Source of the DNA: CAZNLH01 sp964573995
Lineage (GTDB): Bacteria; Gemmatimonadota; CAZMKB01; CAZNLH01
NCBI GenBank assembly: GCA_964573995.1
Contig: CAZNLH010000011.1
Location: forward strand, 14,046 to 78,045
Length of the DNA stretch: 64,000 nt
Direction of reading: 5' to 3'
In this document: positions 44,274 through 51,913 of the stretch, piece after piece
Numbering within the stretch: the first letter of the stretch is position 1
Layout of the letters: each line of letters starts with the position of its first letter
Notes under the pieces: model-generated
The model's input: only the letters and a program-made list of their open reading frames with translations
Database searches by the model: none
What the model was told of the DNA's origin: nothing
Made by a program: the position numbers and the translations under genes

Positions 44274-44629
44274 GACTTAAGGCCCTCTTTGGCTAATTCC
44301 GTCAGGCGAAAGAACTCCTCCGGGTGACTTACAGCCAGGTCTGCAAGGATCTTCCTGTTGATCCCGACATCCGCCCTTTGCAGGCCCTCGATGAAACGAT
44401 TATATGAGAGCCCGTTCTTCCTGGCGGCGGCGTTGATCCGAATGATCCAGAGCCTGCGGAAATCCCTCTTCCTCCTTCTCCTGTCCCTGTAGGCATAGGC
44501 CAGGGCGCGATTGACGCTCTCCTTCGCCGTCCTGTAGAGTTTGCTCCTGCCGCCACGATAGCCCCTGGCGGCACTGAGTATCTTTCTCTTCTTCCGATGA
44601 ACGGCCGGCCCGCTCGTTATCCTGGGCAT
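44270..44629 (-). CDS. rplT: 50S ribosomal protein L20
   Basis: 119 residues: MPRITSGPAVHRKKRKILSAARGYRGGRSKLYRTAKESVNRALAYAYRDRRRRKRDFRRLWIIRINAAARKNGLSYNRFIEGL is a textbook L20 sequence with the basic N-terminal extension. It binds 23S rRNA and is needed early in 50S assembly. In other bacteria it represses the infC-rpmI-rplT operon through its mRNA; a comparable target site was not identified here. Confidence 0.98.
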   Translation of the reverse strand: MPRITSGPAVHRKKRKILSAARGYRGGRSKLYRTAKESVNRALAYAYRDRRRRKRDFRRLWIIRINAAARKNGLSYNRFIEGLQRADVGINRKILADLAVSHPEEFFRLTELAKEGLKS

Positions 44630-44702
44630 TTAACAACCTCCTGATGAGTTGGCGCATAAGGGAAAAATGGTCTTGCCATGGTGCATGAATCGATCAATTG
44701 AA

Positions 44703-44891
44703 TTACAGCATCCTCCTGACCCTCTTCAGGTCGCTCCCATCAACGAGTTTTCCACTTCTAAGTTGCCTCTTCCTCTTCCTCGTCTTTTTAGTGAGGATAT
44801 GACTGTGGTGCGAACTCAATCTCCTTATCTTCCCGGTGGATGTCACCTTGAATCGCTTTGTTGCCCCCCGGTTGCTCTTTACTTTAGGCAC
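44703..44891 (-). CDS. rpmI: 50S ribosomal protein L35
   Basis: 62 residues, GTG start: MPKVKSNRGATKRFKVTSTGKIRR is the L35 N-terminus, followed by SHHSHILTKKTRKRKRQLR. Fully basic, as expected. It lies between infC and rplT as in most bacteria, with 73-bp spacers on both sides. Confidence 0.97.
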   Translation of the reverse strand: MPKVKSNRGATKRFKVTSTGKIRRLSSHHSHILTKKTRKRKRQLRSGKLVDGSDLKRVRRML

Positions 44892-44964
44892 GTCTTAAAA
44901 ACCTCCTGCAATACTTCACCATAACTTCACAACTTATTGCCTAACAATGCATTATCAGATTAAG

Positions 44965-45480
44965 TCACTTTCGACCTCTTGGTCCGACAACCATTACCAG
45001 GTTTCTCCCCTCGCGCTTGATAGGCACTTCTATGACACCATCCTCTTCAAGGCTTTCTGCGAAACGCTCCATGACCGCCCTTGCAAGATCGATATGCGCG
45101 ATCTCCCTTCCCCGGAACATCAGGGTCACCTTCACCTTGTTGTCTTTTGAAAGGAAATTCCGGGCGTGCCGCAGTTTGAACTCAAAGTCGTGATCTTCTA
45201 TCTTGGGCCGAAGTTTGATTTCCTTGACCTGGATGATATGCTGCTTTTTCTTCGCTCTCTTGGCCTTCTGGCTCTCCTCGTACTTGTACTTCCCGTAATC
45301 CATTATTCTGCAGACCGGAGGTTTTGCCTGTGGGGCCACTTCCACCAGATCGAGCCCGGCTTCCTCGGCAAGACGTAACGCTTCCTCCGTAGGAACAATG
45401 CCGACCTGCTGGCCGTCCACACCAACCAAGCGAATCGGCGATAGTCTGATCTGCTTGTTTACTCTGACTCTTTTTTGAAT
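44965..45480 (-). CDS. infC: Translation initiation factor IF-3, AUU start codon
   Basis: 171 residues when read from ATT at 45480, which lies 8 nt behind AGGAGG. The next conventional start (TTG 45429) would remove QKRVRVNKQIRLSPIRL, the conserved IF3 N-terminus (RVNxxIR...). Motifs include VGIVPTEEALRLAEEAGLDLVEVAPQAKPPVCRIMDYGKYKYE (N-domain) and IKLRPKIEDHDFEFKLRHARNFLSKDNKVKVTLMFRGREI (C-domain). A rare AUU start is conserved for infC in many bacteria and lets IF3 repress its own synthesis, because IF3 rejects non-AUG/GUG/UUG starts. The gene has its own strong promoter. Confidence 0.96.
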   Translation of the reverse strand: MQKRVRVNKQIRLSPIRLVGVDGQQVGIVPTEEALRLAEEAGLDLVEVAPQAKPPVCRIMDYGKYKYEESQKAKRAKKKQHIIQVKEIKLRPKIEDHDFEFKLRHARNFLSKDNKVKVTLMFRGREIAHIDLARAVMERFAESLEEDGVIEVPIKREGRNLVMVVGPRGRK

Positions 45481-45812
45481 CTCTTATTCCTCCTGATCTT
45501 TTAAGGGTGAAGCGGCCCCCGTCACGGGCAGCCGGATAACAAGGTGTAACTCCATGGGTAATCCAAAGGTAAGATTCCCGGTAGTTAATAAACCCGCCAG
45601 TACATATAAAGACCAACCAGGTGAGGAGCCTTCCAACTCCTTCTTTTCACTTGGTGGGAATTCCTGATAGCGTATTAAGATATATCACAATAGATGTTTT
45701 ATGTCAACCGTTTTATCAGCGGTCATGCGTTCCTGCCCAGCAAATGGCCCGCTTCGTTCCCCCATCATGCCCTACCGGTCATAAACCTCCCACAGTCCTT
45801 TTCACCAGGTGT
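45481..45812 (-). other. infC leader region with promoter and possible 23-codon upstream ORF
   Basis: The 332-bp thrS-infC spacer contains the infC promoter and a leader of about 190 nt. In the leader, an ATG at 45555 opens a 23-codon frame (MELHLVIRLPVTGAASPLKDQ...) that ends with TAA at 45486-45484, three nt before the AUU start and within the infC ribosome-binding site. It has no clear Shine-Dalgarno sequence of its own. A regulatory leader, perhaps for L20 or IF3 feedback, is plausible, but no known motif was recognised. Confidence 0.4.
45679..45707 (-). promoter_or_regulatory. Strong promoter of the infC-rpmI-rplT-pheST operon
   Basis: TTGACA (45707-45702), a 17-nt AT-rich spacer and TATATC (45684-45679) read on the minus strand, about 100 nt after the thrS stop. 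It would serve infC and the ribosomal-protein and pheST genes downstream. Confidence 0.8.
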
Positions 45813-47747
45813 TCACGGTAGGACCCGGTCTGCTACCTCCTTCTTCATGGTTTCAATCAATTCTCTTATAGATAATGTCCCCATGTCACCCCTTCCCTTG
45901 CGCCTCAGGGACACCTCCCCGCTCGAGGCCTCTCTCTCCCCGATGACCAGCATGCACGGGATCTTCTGCAATTCGGCATCCCGTATCTTGAGGCCTATCT
46001 TCTCGCTACGCGAGTCGACATCGGCCCTAAATGCCTCTCTGAGCAATGTCTCGAGCACTCGGCGGGCATAGTCTTGTTGCCTGTCCGTGATCGGGAGGAT
46101 CCTTGCCTGTACAGGGGCGAGCCAGAGTGGAAAGTCTCCGCCGTAATGTTCTATCAATACACCGAAGAAGCGTTCGAGAGAGCCGAGGAGTGCCCGGTGG
46201 ACCATGATCGGCCGGTGGGCCTCACCGTCGGAGCCGATATAAGTGACGTTGAACTTCTCGGGCAGGTTGTAATCGACCTGTATCGTAGTGCACTGCCAGA
46301 CCCGGTGGAGGGCATCCCTGATCTTGATATCTATCTTAGGACCATAGAATACGCCTTCCCCGGGATCGATACGGTACTTCAGCCCACAGGCCGAGAGGGA
46401 TTCCTTCAGCGCGTCGGTTGCAAGTTCCCAATTTTCTTCTGACCCCACGTACTTCTCGGGTCTCGTGCTTAGGTAGACCTCGTATTCCTCGAATCCAAAT
46501 GCCCCCAGGAAAAAGAGGGTGAAGTCGATCAGTGCCTCTATCTCCTCCCGCAGTTGATCCGGCCGGCAGAAGATATGGGCATCGTCCTGGGTGAATCCAC
46601 GCACCCGCTTGATACCGTGCAAGACGCCGGAACGTTCAAAGCGGTAGACTGTCCCCAGTTCCGCAAAGCGCAGCGGAAGGTCCCGGTAACTCTTCATCCC
46701 GTCCTTGAAGATCAGGATGTGAAATGGGCAATTCATCGGCTTTATGATGTAGTCGCCCTCTTCAAATTCCATGGGAGGAAACATGTTCTCCCGATAAAAG
46801 TCGAGGTGGCCGCTCTTCTGCCATAGTATGCTCCTTGCCACGTGCGGCGTGTAAACCAACCTGTAACCGCGCCGGCAATGCTCCTCCTTCCAGAAACCTT
46901 CTATGATATTCCTGATGACGGCGCCCTTGGGATGCCAGAAGACGAGACCCGGCCCCGCTTCCTCCTGGATGCTGAAGAGATCGAGTTGCCTACCGAGGAT
47001 CCGATGATCCCGCTTCTTGATCTCTTCCAATCTCGCGAGATAGTTCTCCAGGTCCGCTTTCTTGAAGAAGGCCGTTCCATAGATCCGCTGCAGCATAGGG
47101 TTCTTCTCGTCGCCCCGCCAGTATGCCCCTGCAATCGAGGTCAATTTGAATGCCTTGATACGCCCGGTAGACGGGACGTGCGGACCCCTGCAGAGGTCGA
47201 CGAAATCACCGCACCAATATACCGAGATCGATTCTCCCCGCGGGATCCCCTCCAATAGTTCCACCTTGTAGGTCTCGCCCCGTTCCCTGAAGAAGTCAAC
47301 GGCCTTCTTCCTCTCCCACTCCTCGCGCCGGAAGGGCAGATCTCGCGAGATGATATCTACCATCTTGGCCTCGATTGCCTCCATGTCCTCCGGAGAGAAG
47401 GGCTCGGGGGGGTCGAAGTCGTAGTAGAAGCCATCTTCGATCTGGGGCCCGATTGTCACCCTGGTACCAGGAAAGAGTGAAGTCACTGCATAAGCCATGA
47501 CGTGGGAGGTGCTATGCCGCAGGACGCCCAGTGATTCCTTGTCCCCCTCGGTGAGGATCCTAAGGCGGCAATCCATGCTAAGGGTCTTGGAAAGGTCCAC
47601 CAGTGTATCGTTTACCTCTGCCACGACAGCGGCCCTTGCCAGGCGGGCACCTATCTTGCTGGTTACGTCGGTCACGGTGGCCCCCCTGTCGACCTCCATC
47701 TTCGAGCCATCCGGAAGTTCAACGCTTATGCTATCATTTTCGGCCAT
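45813..47747 (-). CDS. thrS: Threonyl-tRNA synthetase
   Basis: 644 residues from the ATG at 47747 (AGAGGGTGGAG upstream); GTG 47753 is a possible alternative. A TGS domain (ISVELPDGSKMEVDRGATVTDVTSKIG) is followed by the editing domain with RHSTSHVMAYAV and YDFDPPEPFSPEDMEAIE, and YWCGDFVDLCRGPHVPSTG supplies the editing-site cysteine. The class II core shows the zinc-ligand loop IIKPMNCPFHILIFK, GVLHGIKRVRGFTQDDAHIFC (motif 2) and HRALLGSLERFFGVLIEHYGG (motif 3). The C-terminal anticodon-binding domain ends the protein. The order thrS-infC-rpmI-rplT is ancestral in bacteria. Confidence 0.97.
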   Translation of the reverse strand: MAENDSISVELPDGSKMEVDRGATVTDVTSKIGARLARAAVVAEVNDTLVDLSKTLSMDCRLRILTEGDKESLGVLRHSTSHVMAYAVTSLFPGTRVTIGPQIEDGFYYDFDPPEPFSPEDMEAIEAKMVDIISRDLPFRREEWERKKAVDFFRERGETYKVELLEGIPRGESISVYWCGDFVDLCRGPHVPSTGRIKAFKLTSIAGAYWRGDEKNPMLQRIYGTAFFKKADLENYLARLEEIKKRDHRILGRQLDLFSIQEEAGPGLVFWHPKGAVIRNIIEGFWKEEHCRRGYRLVYTPHVARSILWQKSGHLDFYRENMFPPMEFEEGDYIIKPMNCPFHILIFKDGMKSYRDLPLRFAELGTVYRFERSGVLHGIKRVRGFTQDDAHIFCRPDQLREEIEALIDFTLFFLGAFGFEEYEVYLSTRPEKYVGSEENWELATDALKESLSACGLKYRIDPGEGVFYGPKIDIKIRDALHRVWQCTTIQVDYNLPEKFNVTYIGSDGEAHRPIMVHRALLGSLERFFGVLIEHYGGDFPLWLAPVQARILPITDRQQDYARRVLETLLREAFRADVDSRSEKIGLKIRDAELQKIPCMLVIGEREASSGEVSLRRKGRGDMGTLSIRELIETMKKEVADRVLP

Positions 47748-47862
47748 CTCCACCCTCTTTCAGGCACGATTCAAGACCCTTGGATAATCCGAGGAAGGCC
47801 CACTTCTGAAGGCCAACCGTCAAGGCGACCACCGCGGTTCAAAGGGCCATAATATTTCAAGA

Positions 47863-47891
47863 AATTTATTTCTTCCGCTCATCAAAGTCAA
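47863..47891 (-). promoter_or_regulatory. Promoter of thrS
   Basis: TTGACT (47891-47886), a 17-nt spacer and TAAATT (47868-47863) on the minus strand predict a start near 47856 and a leader of roughly 110 nt. No T-box or threonine attenuator was recognised in that leader. Confidence 0.65.
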
Positions 47892-47987
47892 CATGTGCAT
47901 CCATTTGAAGTTTCCCCATTTTTTTTCGCCAATATGGAAGGATGTCTATTAGAGCGACTTAAAGTCTTCTTGGGGATACCCGTCTAA

Positions 47988-48285
47988 AAGCGATCCATTC
48001 GGAATCGCTTCCATGGGGCTCAAGCCCCTATGGCGGTCCGGGAGGCTTCCACAAGGCTGTCCCCCGGGCCTGTCACCCTTCGGGGGACCTTACGTTGTCC
48101 CCCGAACCCCCTTACTCCGTGGGCCATAAGGGGCCCCGGCCGAAGTCGATCTTGCCCGTCAGGGACGCTTGTAATGGCTAAGGCCCCGCAAGGGGCGAGT
48201 TTGTGCAGGCAGTGGAGACCAAGCGATAGAACGGGTCAACCCTCTGGCGCGCTCGACCCGGCACCGGGCACCGGCTCATATTGAC
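47988..48285. repeat. GC-rich palindromic block left of the ATPase cassette
   Basis: This stretch between thrS and the ATPase cassette is far more GC-rich and self-complementary than the flanking DNA. Hairpins: AAGCGAT/ATCGCTT (47988-48010), CCAT-GGGGC/GCCCC-ATGG (48011-48033), and GTCCCCCG/CGGGGGAC (48059-48088). A second GTCCCCCG at 48097-48104 can compete for the same CGGGGGAC. Further short stems occur at GGCCCCGC/GCGGGGCC-like sites up to 48285. The plus-strand frame 48030-48284 is Arg/Pro/Ser-rich and not credible as a gene. It may be a mobile-element remnant, a REP cluster or a structured RNA; I do not recognise it with certainty. Confidence 0.5.
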
Positions 48286-48309
48286 AATCACTCAGATGAG
48301 GGCTATCTT
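48281..48309 (+). promoter_or_regulatory. Promoter of the three-gene ATPase cassette
   Basis: TTGACA (48281-48286), a 17-nt spacer and TATCTT (48304-48309) on the plus strand predict a start near 48316, about 50 nt before the first ATG. It directly follows the palindromic block and is the only promoter seen for the cassette. Confidence 0.7.
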
Positions 48310-48367
48310 CAAATTGCTGATTCATATCCTATCGAGCCTTCTCTACATTGGGGACGCACTGTAAACC

Positions 48368-49231
48368 ATGGCAATAGACCTTTTTCAAGAGGCACAAAAG
48401 ATCATACGGAAGTCGAGGGATAGGCTCAGGCGTCTATCCGGCCTATTGAAAGAAATCGAGTCATGCGCTGCGCATCCCGACGAGAACGCCTTCATCTTTC
48501 GGGACAGGCTCCGGGCGCTCGAGCACCTGCTTGGAGATACCACGAGACCTGATGAACTCGCACCTTTACTCTCGCGCCTGTCCAATGACCTCTCTCCGAG
48601 GTCGGAAGAGGCAATGAAACGGGCAAAGGCCGCCGTGGGGTCCTCTCTGGCAAGCCTACTCGCAGAGGAAGGCCTCGACCTGCAGGGGAACTTTCCTCAC
48701 CTGTCATGCGGCCTTCTCTCTCTTGAGTTCTCATTCGACTCAGGGGGAAAGACCGTCATCTATTTCGGCCCTCGAATCGAAATGCTGAAGCAGGTCTCCA
48801 TCCACCCCGAATCGATAGCAAGGGCAGTGGTTGAAATCTACAAGGTGCTTGACGGGACCGGCTTCGATGAGGAGGCACACATCGAGACGCTGTTCCAGGC
48901 TTACCAAAACGTCCTGAAACTCACCGGCCGCCAGGACGGAACTGACGTGCCAATCACGCAGGTCATGCTCCAGACCGCGATCGTCAAACAAGACACCAGG
49001 TTCCTAACGAACCCCACCAGAAGCCGCTTCTCCAGTTATGGACTCGTTCAGTTTTCTTATGACCTGTCGCGAACGAGGAATAGAATAACTCGGGACCACA
49101 GGCTTCACCTGACCGTAGCGTCAATGGAACAGACCCGCCGTTCGACTTCTCACCTCTGGGTGCCGCAAGGGCCACGCGCCCGAAACGGGACTCATTACTC
49201 CACAATGAGCTTTCACCGGATAGATTCTTGA
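48368..49231 (+). CDS. Uncharacterised partner protein of the DUF2791-type ATPase cassette
   Basis: 287 residues, no signal peptide or membrane segment. Residues 1-100 are strongly helical and charged (MAIDLFQEAQKIIRKSRDRLRRLSGLLKEIE, FIFRDRLRALEHLLGD). The middle is alpha/beta (GLLSLEFSFDSGGKTVIYFGPRIEMLKQ, VVEIYKVLDGTGFDEEAHIETLFQAYQNVLK). The C-terminal part (SYGLVQFSYDLSRTRNR, LHLTVASMEQTRRSTSHLWVP) ends with GTHYSTMSF, which looks like a natural end. I do not recognise a named family. The stop overlaps the TTG of the first ATPase gene (TTGA), so the three genes are translated together. It may be a sensor, nucleic-acid-binding or scaffold component. Confidence 0.8.
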   Translation: MAIDLFQEAQKIIRKSRDRLRRLSGLLKEIESCAAHPDENAFIFRDRLRALEHLLGDTTRPDELAPLLSRLSNDLSPRSEEAMKRAKAAVGSSLASLLAEEGLDLQGNFPHLSCGLLSLEFSFDSGGKTVIYFGPRIEMLKQVSIHPESIARAVVEIYKVLDGTGFDEEAHIETLFQAYQNVLKLTGRQDGTDVPITQVMLQTAIVKQDTRFLTNPTRSRFSSYGLVQFSYDLSRTRNRITRDHRLHLTVASMEQTRRSTSHLWVPQGPRARNGTHYSTMSFHRIDS

Positions 49232-50487
49232 CTGGCATCGAGACATCGGCGGCGCGACGGATTATCGAAATAGTCGGTTCATCCGGCCAGCCTCCGGAGT
49301 GGGGGCTCCAATACTTCACCGCCGGCCTTGATGACGTCCTCAGGGTACTGAAAGATGAATACCTGCGCACGTACATCCGGGATGGAGGCGCCTCGTTCAA
49401 GATGGTAATAGGCGCATTCGGCGGAGGAAAGACCCACTGTCTCTATTGTATCAGGGAACTTGCATGGAGAAACAACTATCTGGTCTCCTATTGTCCACTG
49501 GGCCCTGAAGAGTCTCCTTTTTATCAATTGGACAGGATTTACAAGGCCATCGTTGACAACTTGATGCTGCCCCTTGGCCCTGAAGGGCTCACCGGGCGAG
49601 TAGAGCGGGGAATCGACGTCCTCCTCCGGGAGTATTTCAGGAGGACTCTTGACACCGTGGAAGCCAATCCCTCGAAAACGAAATCCCCGATGGAACGATT
49701 CGAAGAGACACTGGAAGAGGGCCTCAAGGGTGCAGAAAACATCAACTTTGTCCGCGCAATTGAGGAGGCCCTAAGGGCGCTGTACGAGGAGAGGAAGACC
49801 GACTACCGCAACATCCTGCAATGGCTCTCAGTTAGCGGCTACGACCGCCGCACACACCGGGATTACGGGATACTCGAGCCGATTCGGAGGGGAAACGCCT
49901 TCTCAATGATTCGTTCGCTGACACAGTGGATTCAAAATCTCCATTACAACGGGATCGTCATCCTATTTGACGAAGCGGAACAGGTACCCAGTCTGACGTC
50001 GAAGCAGAAGGACCTCCTCCTTTCCAATCTGAGGGAGATCATCGACCAGTGCGGCCACGCCAATTTCCCAGGGGTGATGATCTTCTATGCCATCCCCAGC
50101 GAGGCGCTTTTTGAAGGGAAGAGCGCCGTCTACGAGGCCTTGAAACAACGTATCGCCACGGTCTTCGACCTTTATAACCCAAGTGGAGTCAAGATATACC
50201 TGGATCACCTCGACATCGACCCGGCGGATCTGCTCATGGATATCGGGGATAAACTGTTTGATATCTATTCTATCTCTTACCGCACCAATGTCCCTCGACC
50301 CGTGATACGTGATGCCGACAGGCTGCTGGCAGAGGCGGCACTCGAAGAGCGTTTCGGGGACATCGGATACAAGCGCCTCTTTGTCCAGGCTGCCATCCAG
50401 GCCTATCACCTCTTGAGGCAGCAGCCGAACATAAAGGTGGATCATGAATGGGCATCTCGGCTGATCAGGGGGAATAACCTTGCCTGA
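49228..50487 (+). CDS. DUF2791/BrxC-BrxD-like P-loop ATPase (first of pair)
   Basis: 419 residues, TTG start inside the upstream stop. The N-terminus SAARRIIEIVGSSGQPPEWGLQYFTAGLDDVL resembles the opening of DUF2791 (PF10923, BREX P-loop) proteins. Walker A is GAFGGGKT (62-69) and is followed by THCLYCIRELAWRNNYLVSY. Walker B is IVILFDEAEQ with DEAE near 246-249, then QKDLLLSNLREIIDQC and a sensor-like strand MIFYAIPSEALF. The C-terminal third is helical (RPVIRDADRLLAEAALEERFG). Relatives include BrxD of BREX type 2 phage defence and ATPases in other conflict loci. A cytoplasmic ATP-driven switch or loader is likely; the exact role is unknown. It shares only the fold and motifs with the next gene. 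Confidence 0.85.
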   Translation: MTGIETSAARRIIEIVGSSGQPPEWGLQYFTAGLDDVLRVLKDEYLRTYIRDGGASFKMVIGAFGGGKTHCLYCIRELAWRNNYLVSYCPLGPEESPFYQLDRIYKAIVDNLMLPLGPEGLTGRVERGIDVLLREYFRRTLDTVEANPSKTKSPMERFEETLEEGLKGAENINFVRAIEEALRALYEERKTDYRNILQWLSVSGYDRRTHRDYGILEPIRRGNAFSMIRSLTQWIQNLHYNGIVILFDEAEQVPSLTSKQKDLLLSNLREIIDQCGHANFPGVMIFYAIPSEALFEGKSAVYEALKQRIATVFDLYNPSGVKIYLDHLDIDPADLLMDIGDKLFDIYSISYRTNVPRPVIRDADRLLAEAALEERFGDIGYKRLFVQAAIQAYHLLRQQPNIKVDHEWASRLIRGNNLA

Positions 50488-51676
50488 TCGCGCTCGGGAA
50501 ACCCGCTCAGTACAAGACCAGAGACTGCTGATCGAGTCCTTCCGACTCGGCATCGTTCCCGAACGCCTGGTAACGAATTGGACCGTGGGGCGTGAACGCG
50601 AAGTGAAATTCATTCGGGACTGGCTTGATATGGAGAGCGAGGGGATCATGGTCATAGAAGGGGCATACGGGAGCGGTAAGAGCCACCTCCTCCTCTACCT
50701 ACGCGAGAAGGCCATAGACATGGGATATGCCGTTGCCTATGCCTGCTTCGATCCCACCGAGGCCTCGGCGGCATTCCCCAAACGAACCTACCGAAAGATC
50801 GTAAATGGTCTAAGAGCGAGACTTGGTGATAACACGTGCCTCTTCAGGGACCTTGTACGCGCCATGGCGCTCTGCGCGGATGGCAGTTCACTGTCGGATC
50901 ACCACTATCTCGGTCCGGCCTTTCATAGGATCCGCCGCGGGAAGATGCGCGAGAGGGACTGGGAATGGCTCGAGGGAAGGAGCGGGGTCAGGGGATACCT
51001 GGGATCGATGTACGACTTCACAACCACGGCCAACCTCTACTGCAATATCTTGAGCGGCCTCGGTCATGCGTCCGCCACGTTATTAGGTCTGAAGGGCATG
51101 ATAATCCTGCTCGACGAGGCTGAAACGACCGCCTCGCTCTATTACTCATATCAATACGCCAGGGGCCTGAACTTTTTCAAGGGGTTGTCGATGGTGGCCA
51201 ACGATGAACCCGCGCTCCTGACGGAGAAGACCGGCCGCTCAGGCGGAGTCATCAGGGGATACAGCACAGGGCTGATCTATTCCGGGCACCTCCCCATCCC
51301 GTACATCTACCGGATCTCCTCTTTCCTCAAGGTGGTATTCTCCCTCACGCCCGGGAGCCTTACCGACCTGTTCTTCCAATGGAGGGGGAGCACCCCGATC
51401 TTGACCCTCGAGGACCTAACCCAACACGACCTGGAGAAGATCTTCAGGAGATTTGTCAGGAATTATTGCGAGGTATGGAATTTCAGGTTCAAAGGCCGCT
51501 TCCAGGAGAGCGACCTGTTCGATGTTCTTCAACCCTATCTCGGCGCTCCCGTAAGGACATTCATCAAGGGGATGACCGAAGTGCTGGATCACCTGAGATT
51601 CAACCCCGCCGCAGAGATCAAGGATATCGCAGGCCGATTCCAGGCGCGTTCGTATACTCCTCAATCGCGGGAATAA
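50480..51676 (+). CDS. DUF2791/BrxC-BrxD-like P-loop ATPase (second of pair)
   Basis: 398 residues from a TTG at 50480, with AGGGGG 9 nt upstream and an 8-nt overlap with the first ATPase gene. QRLLIESFRLGIVPERLVTNWTVGREREVKFI leads to Walker A GAYGSGKS (61-68) and SHLLLYLREKAIDMGYAVAYA. Walker B is MIILLDEAE (D212-E215), followed by TTASLYYSYQYARGLNFFKGLSM. RISSFLKVVFSLTPGS and LEKIFRRFVRNYCEVW continue the domain. It is the same superfamily as the preceding protein but clearly divergent, so the pair may form a hetero-oligomer. The frame ends at 51676 with a plausible C-terminus. No helicase, nuclease, methylase or kinase gene follows. Confidence 0.85.
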   Translation: MPDRARETRSVQDQRLLIESFRLGIVPERLVTNWTVGREREVKFIRDWLDMESEGIMVIEGAYGSGKSHLLLYLREKAIDMGYAVAYACFDPTEASAAFPKRTYRKIVNGLRARLGDNTCLFRDLVRAMALCADGSSLSDHHYLGPAFHRIRRGKMRERDWEWLEGRSGVRGYLGSMYDFTTTANLYCNILSGLGHASATLLGLKGMIILLDEAETTASLYYSYQYARGLNFFKGLSMVANDEPALLTEKTGRSGGVIRGYSTGLIYSGHLPIPYIYRISSFLKVVFSLTPGSLTDLFFQWRGSTPILTLEDLTQHDLEKIFRRFVRNYCEVWNFRFKGRFQESDLFDVLQPYLGAPVRTFIKGMTEVLDHLRFNPAAEIKDIAGRFQARSYTPQSRE

Positions 51677-51913
51677 CGGGCAAGGAAATCATCCCTGATC
51701 GTCTGGAACGAGGCGGCATAGTGCATGAATGGGGGGTATTGATCCAGATATGGAGTTTGAGCGCTGGTATCGAACTCTTTCTGGATTCCGGCCTTTGCCG
51801 GAATGACGGGGCGTAGATCTGATAACGGCACGCGCAACTATGCATAATCTAATCTTGCGTGAATTACGGCGGGATGTGTTGCGTGGATACGATGATAAAG
51901 ATAGATAGCAGGC
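51677..51913. other. Right flank of the ATPase cassette
   Basis: This 237-bp region has no credible gene. It carries a REP-like hairpin at 51785-51804 (listed separately) and AT-rich DNA before apt. No terminator with a T-tract was seen right after the cassette. Confidence 0.5.
51785..51804. repeat. REP-like perfect hairpin
   Basis: ATTCCGGC-CTTT-GCCGGAAT is an 8-bp perfect inverted repeat inside CTGGATTCCGGC...GAATGACGGGG. The same wording, with variable loops, is a widely scattered small palindromic repeat in many bacteria. It has no T-tract, so a terminator role is less likely. Confidence 0.65.

Noticed and set aside
47748..47862. T-box or threonine attenuator upstream of thrS
   Set aside because: No T-box sequence (TGGNACC-type), specifier loop or threonine-rich leader peptide could be found in the roughly 110-nt leader.
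48030..48284. Plus-strand 84-residue frame in the palindromic block
   Set aside because: Its Arg/Pro/Ser-rich product follows the GC-rich hairpins, there is no ribosome-binding site, and stop-free frames are expected in such DNA.
48281..51804. tRNA-targeted integrated element carrying the ATPase cassette
   Set aside because: The nearest tRNA gene is 1 kb away, there is no integrase and no direct repeat of a tRNA 3' end was seen; insertion by another route is possible.
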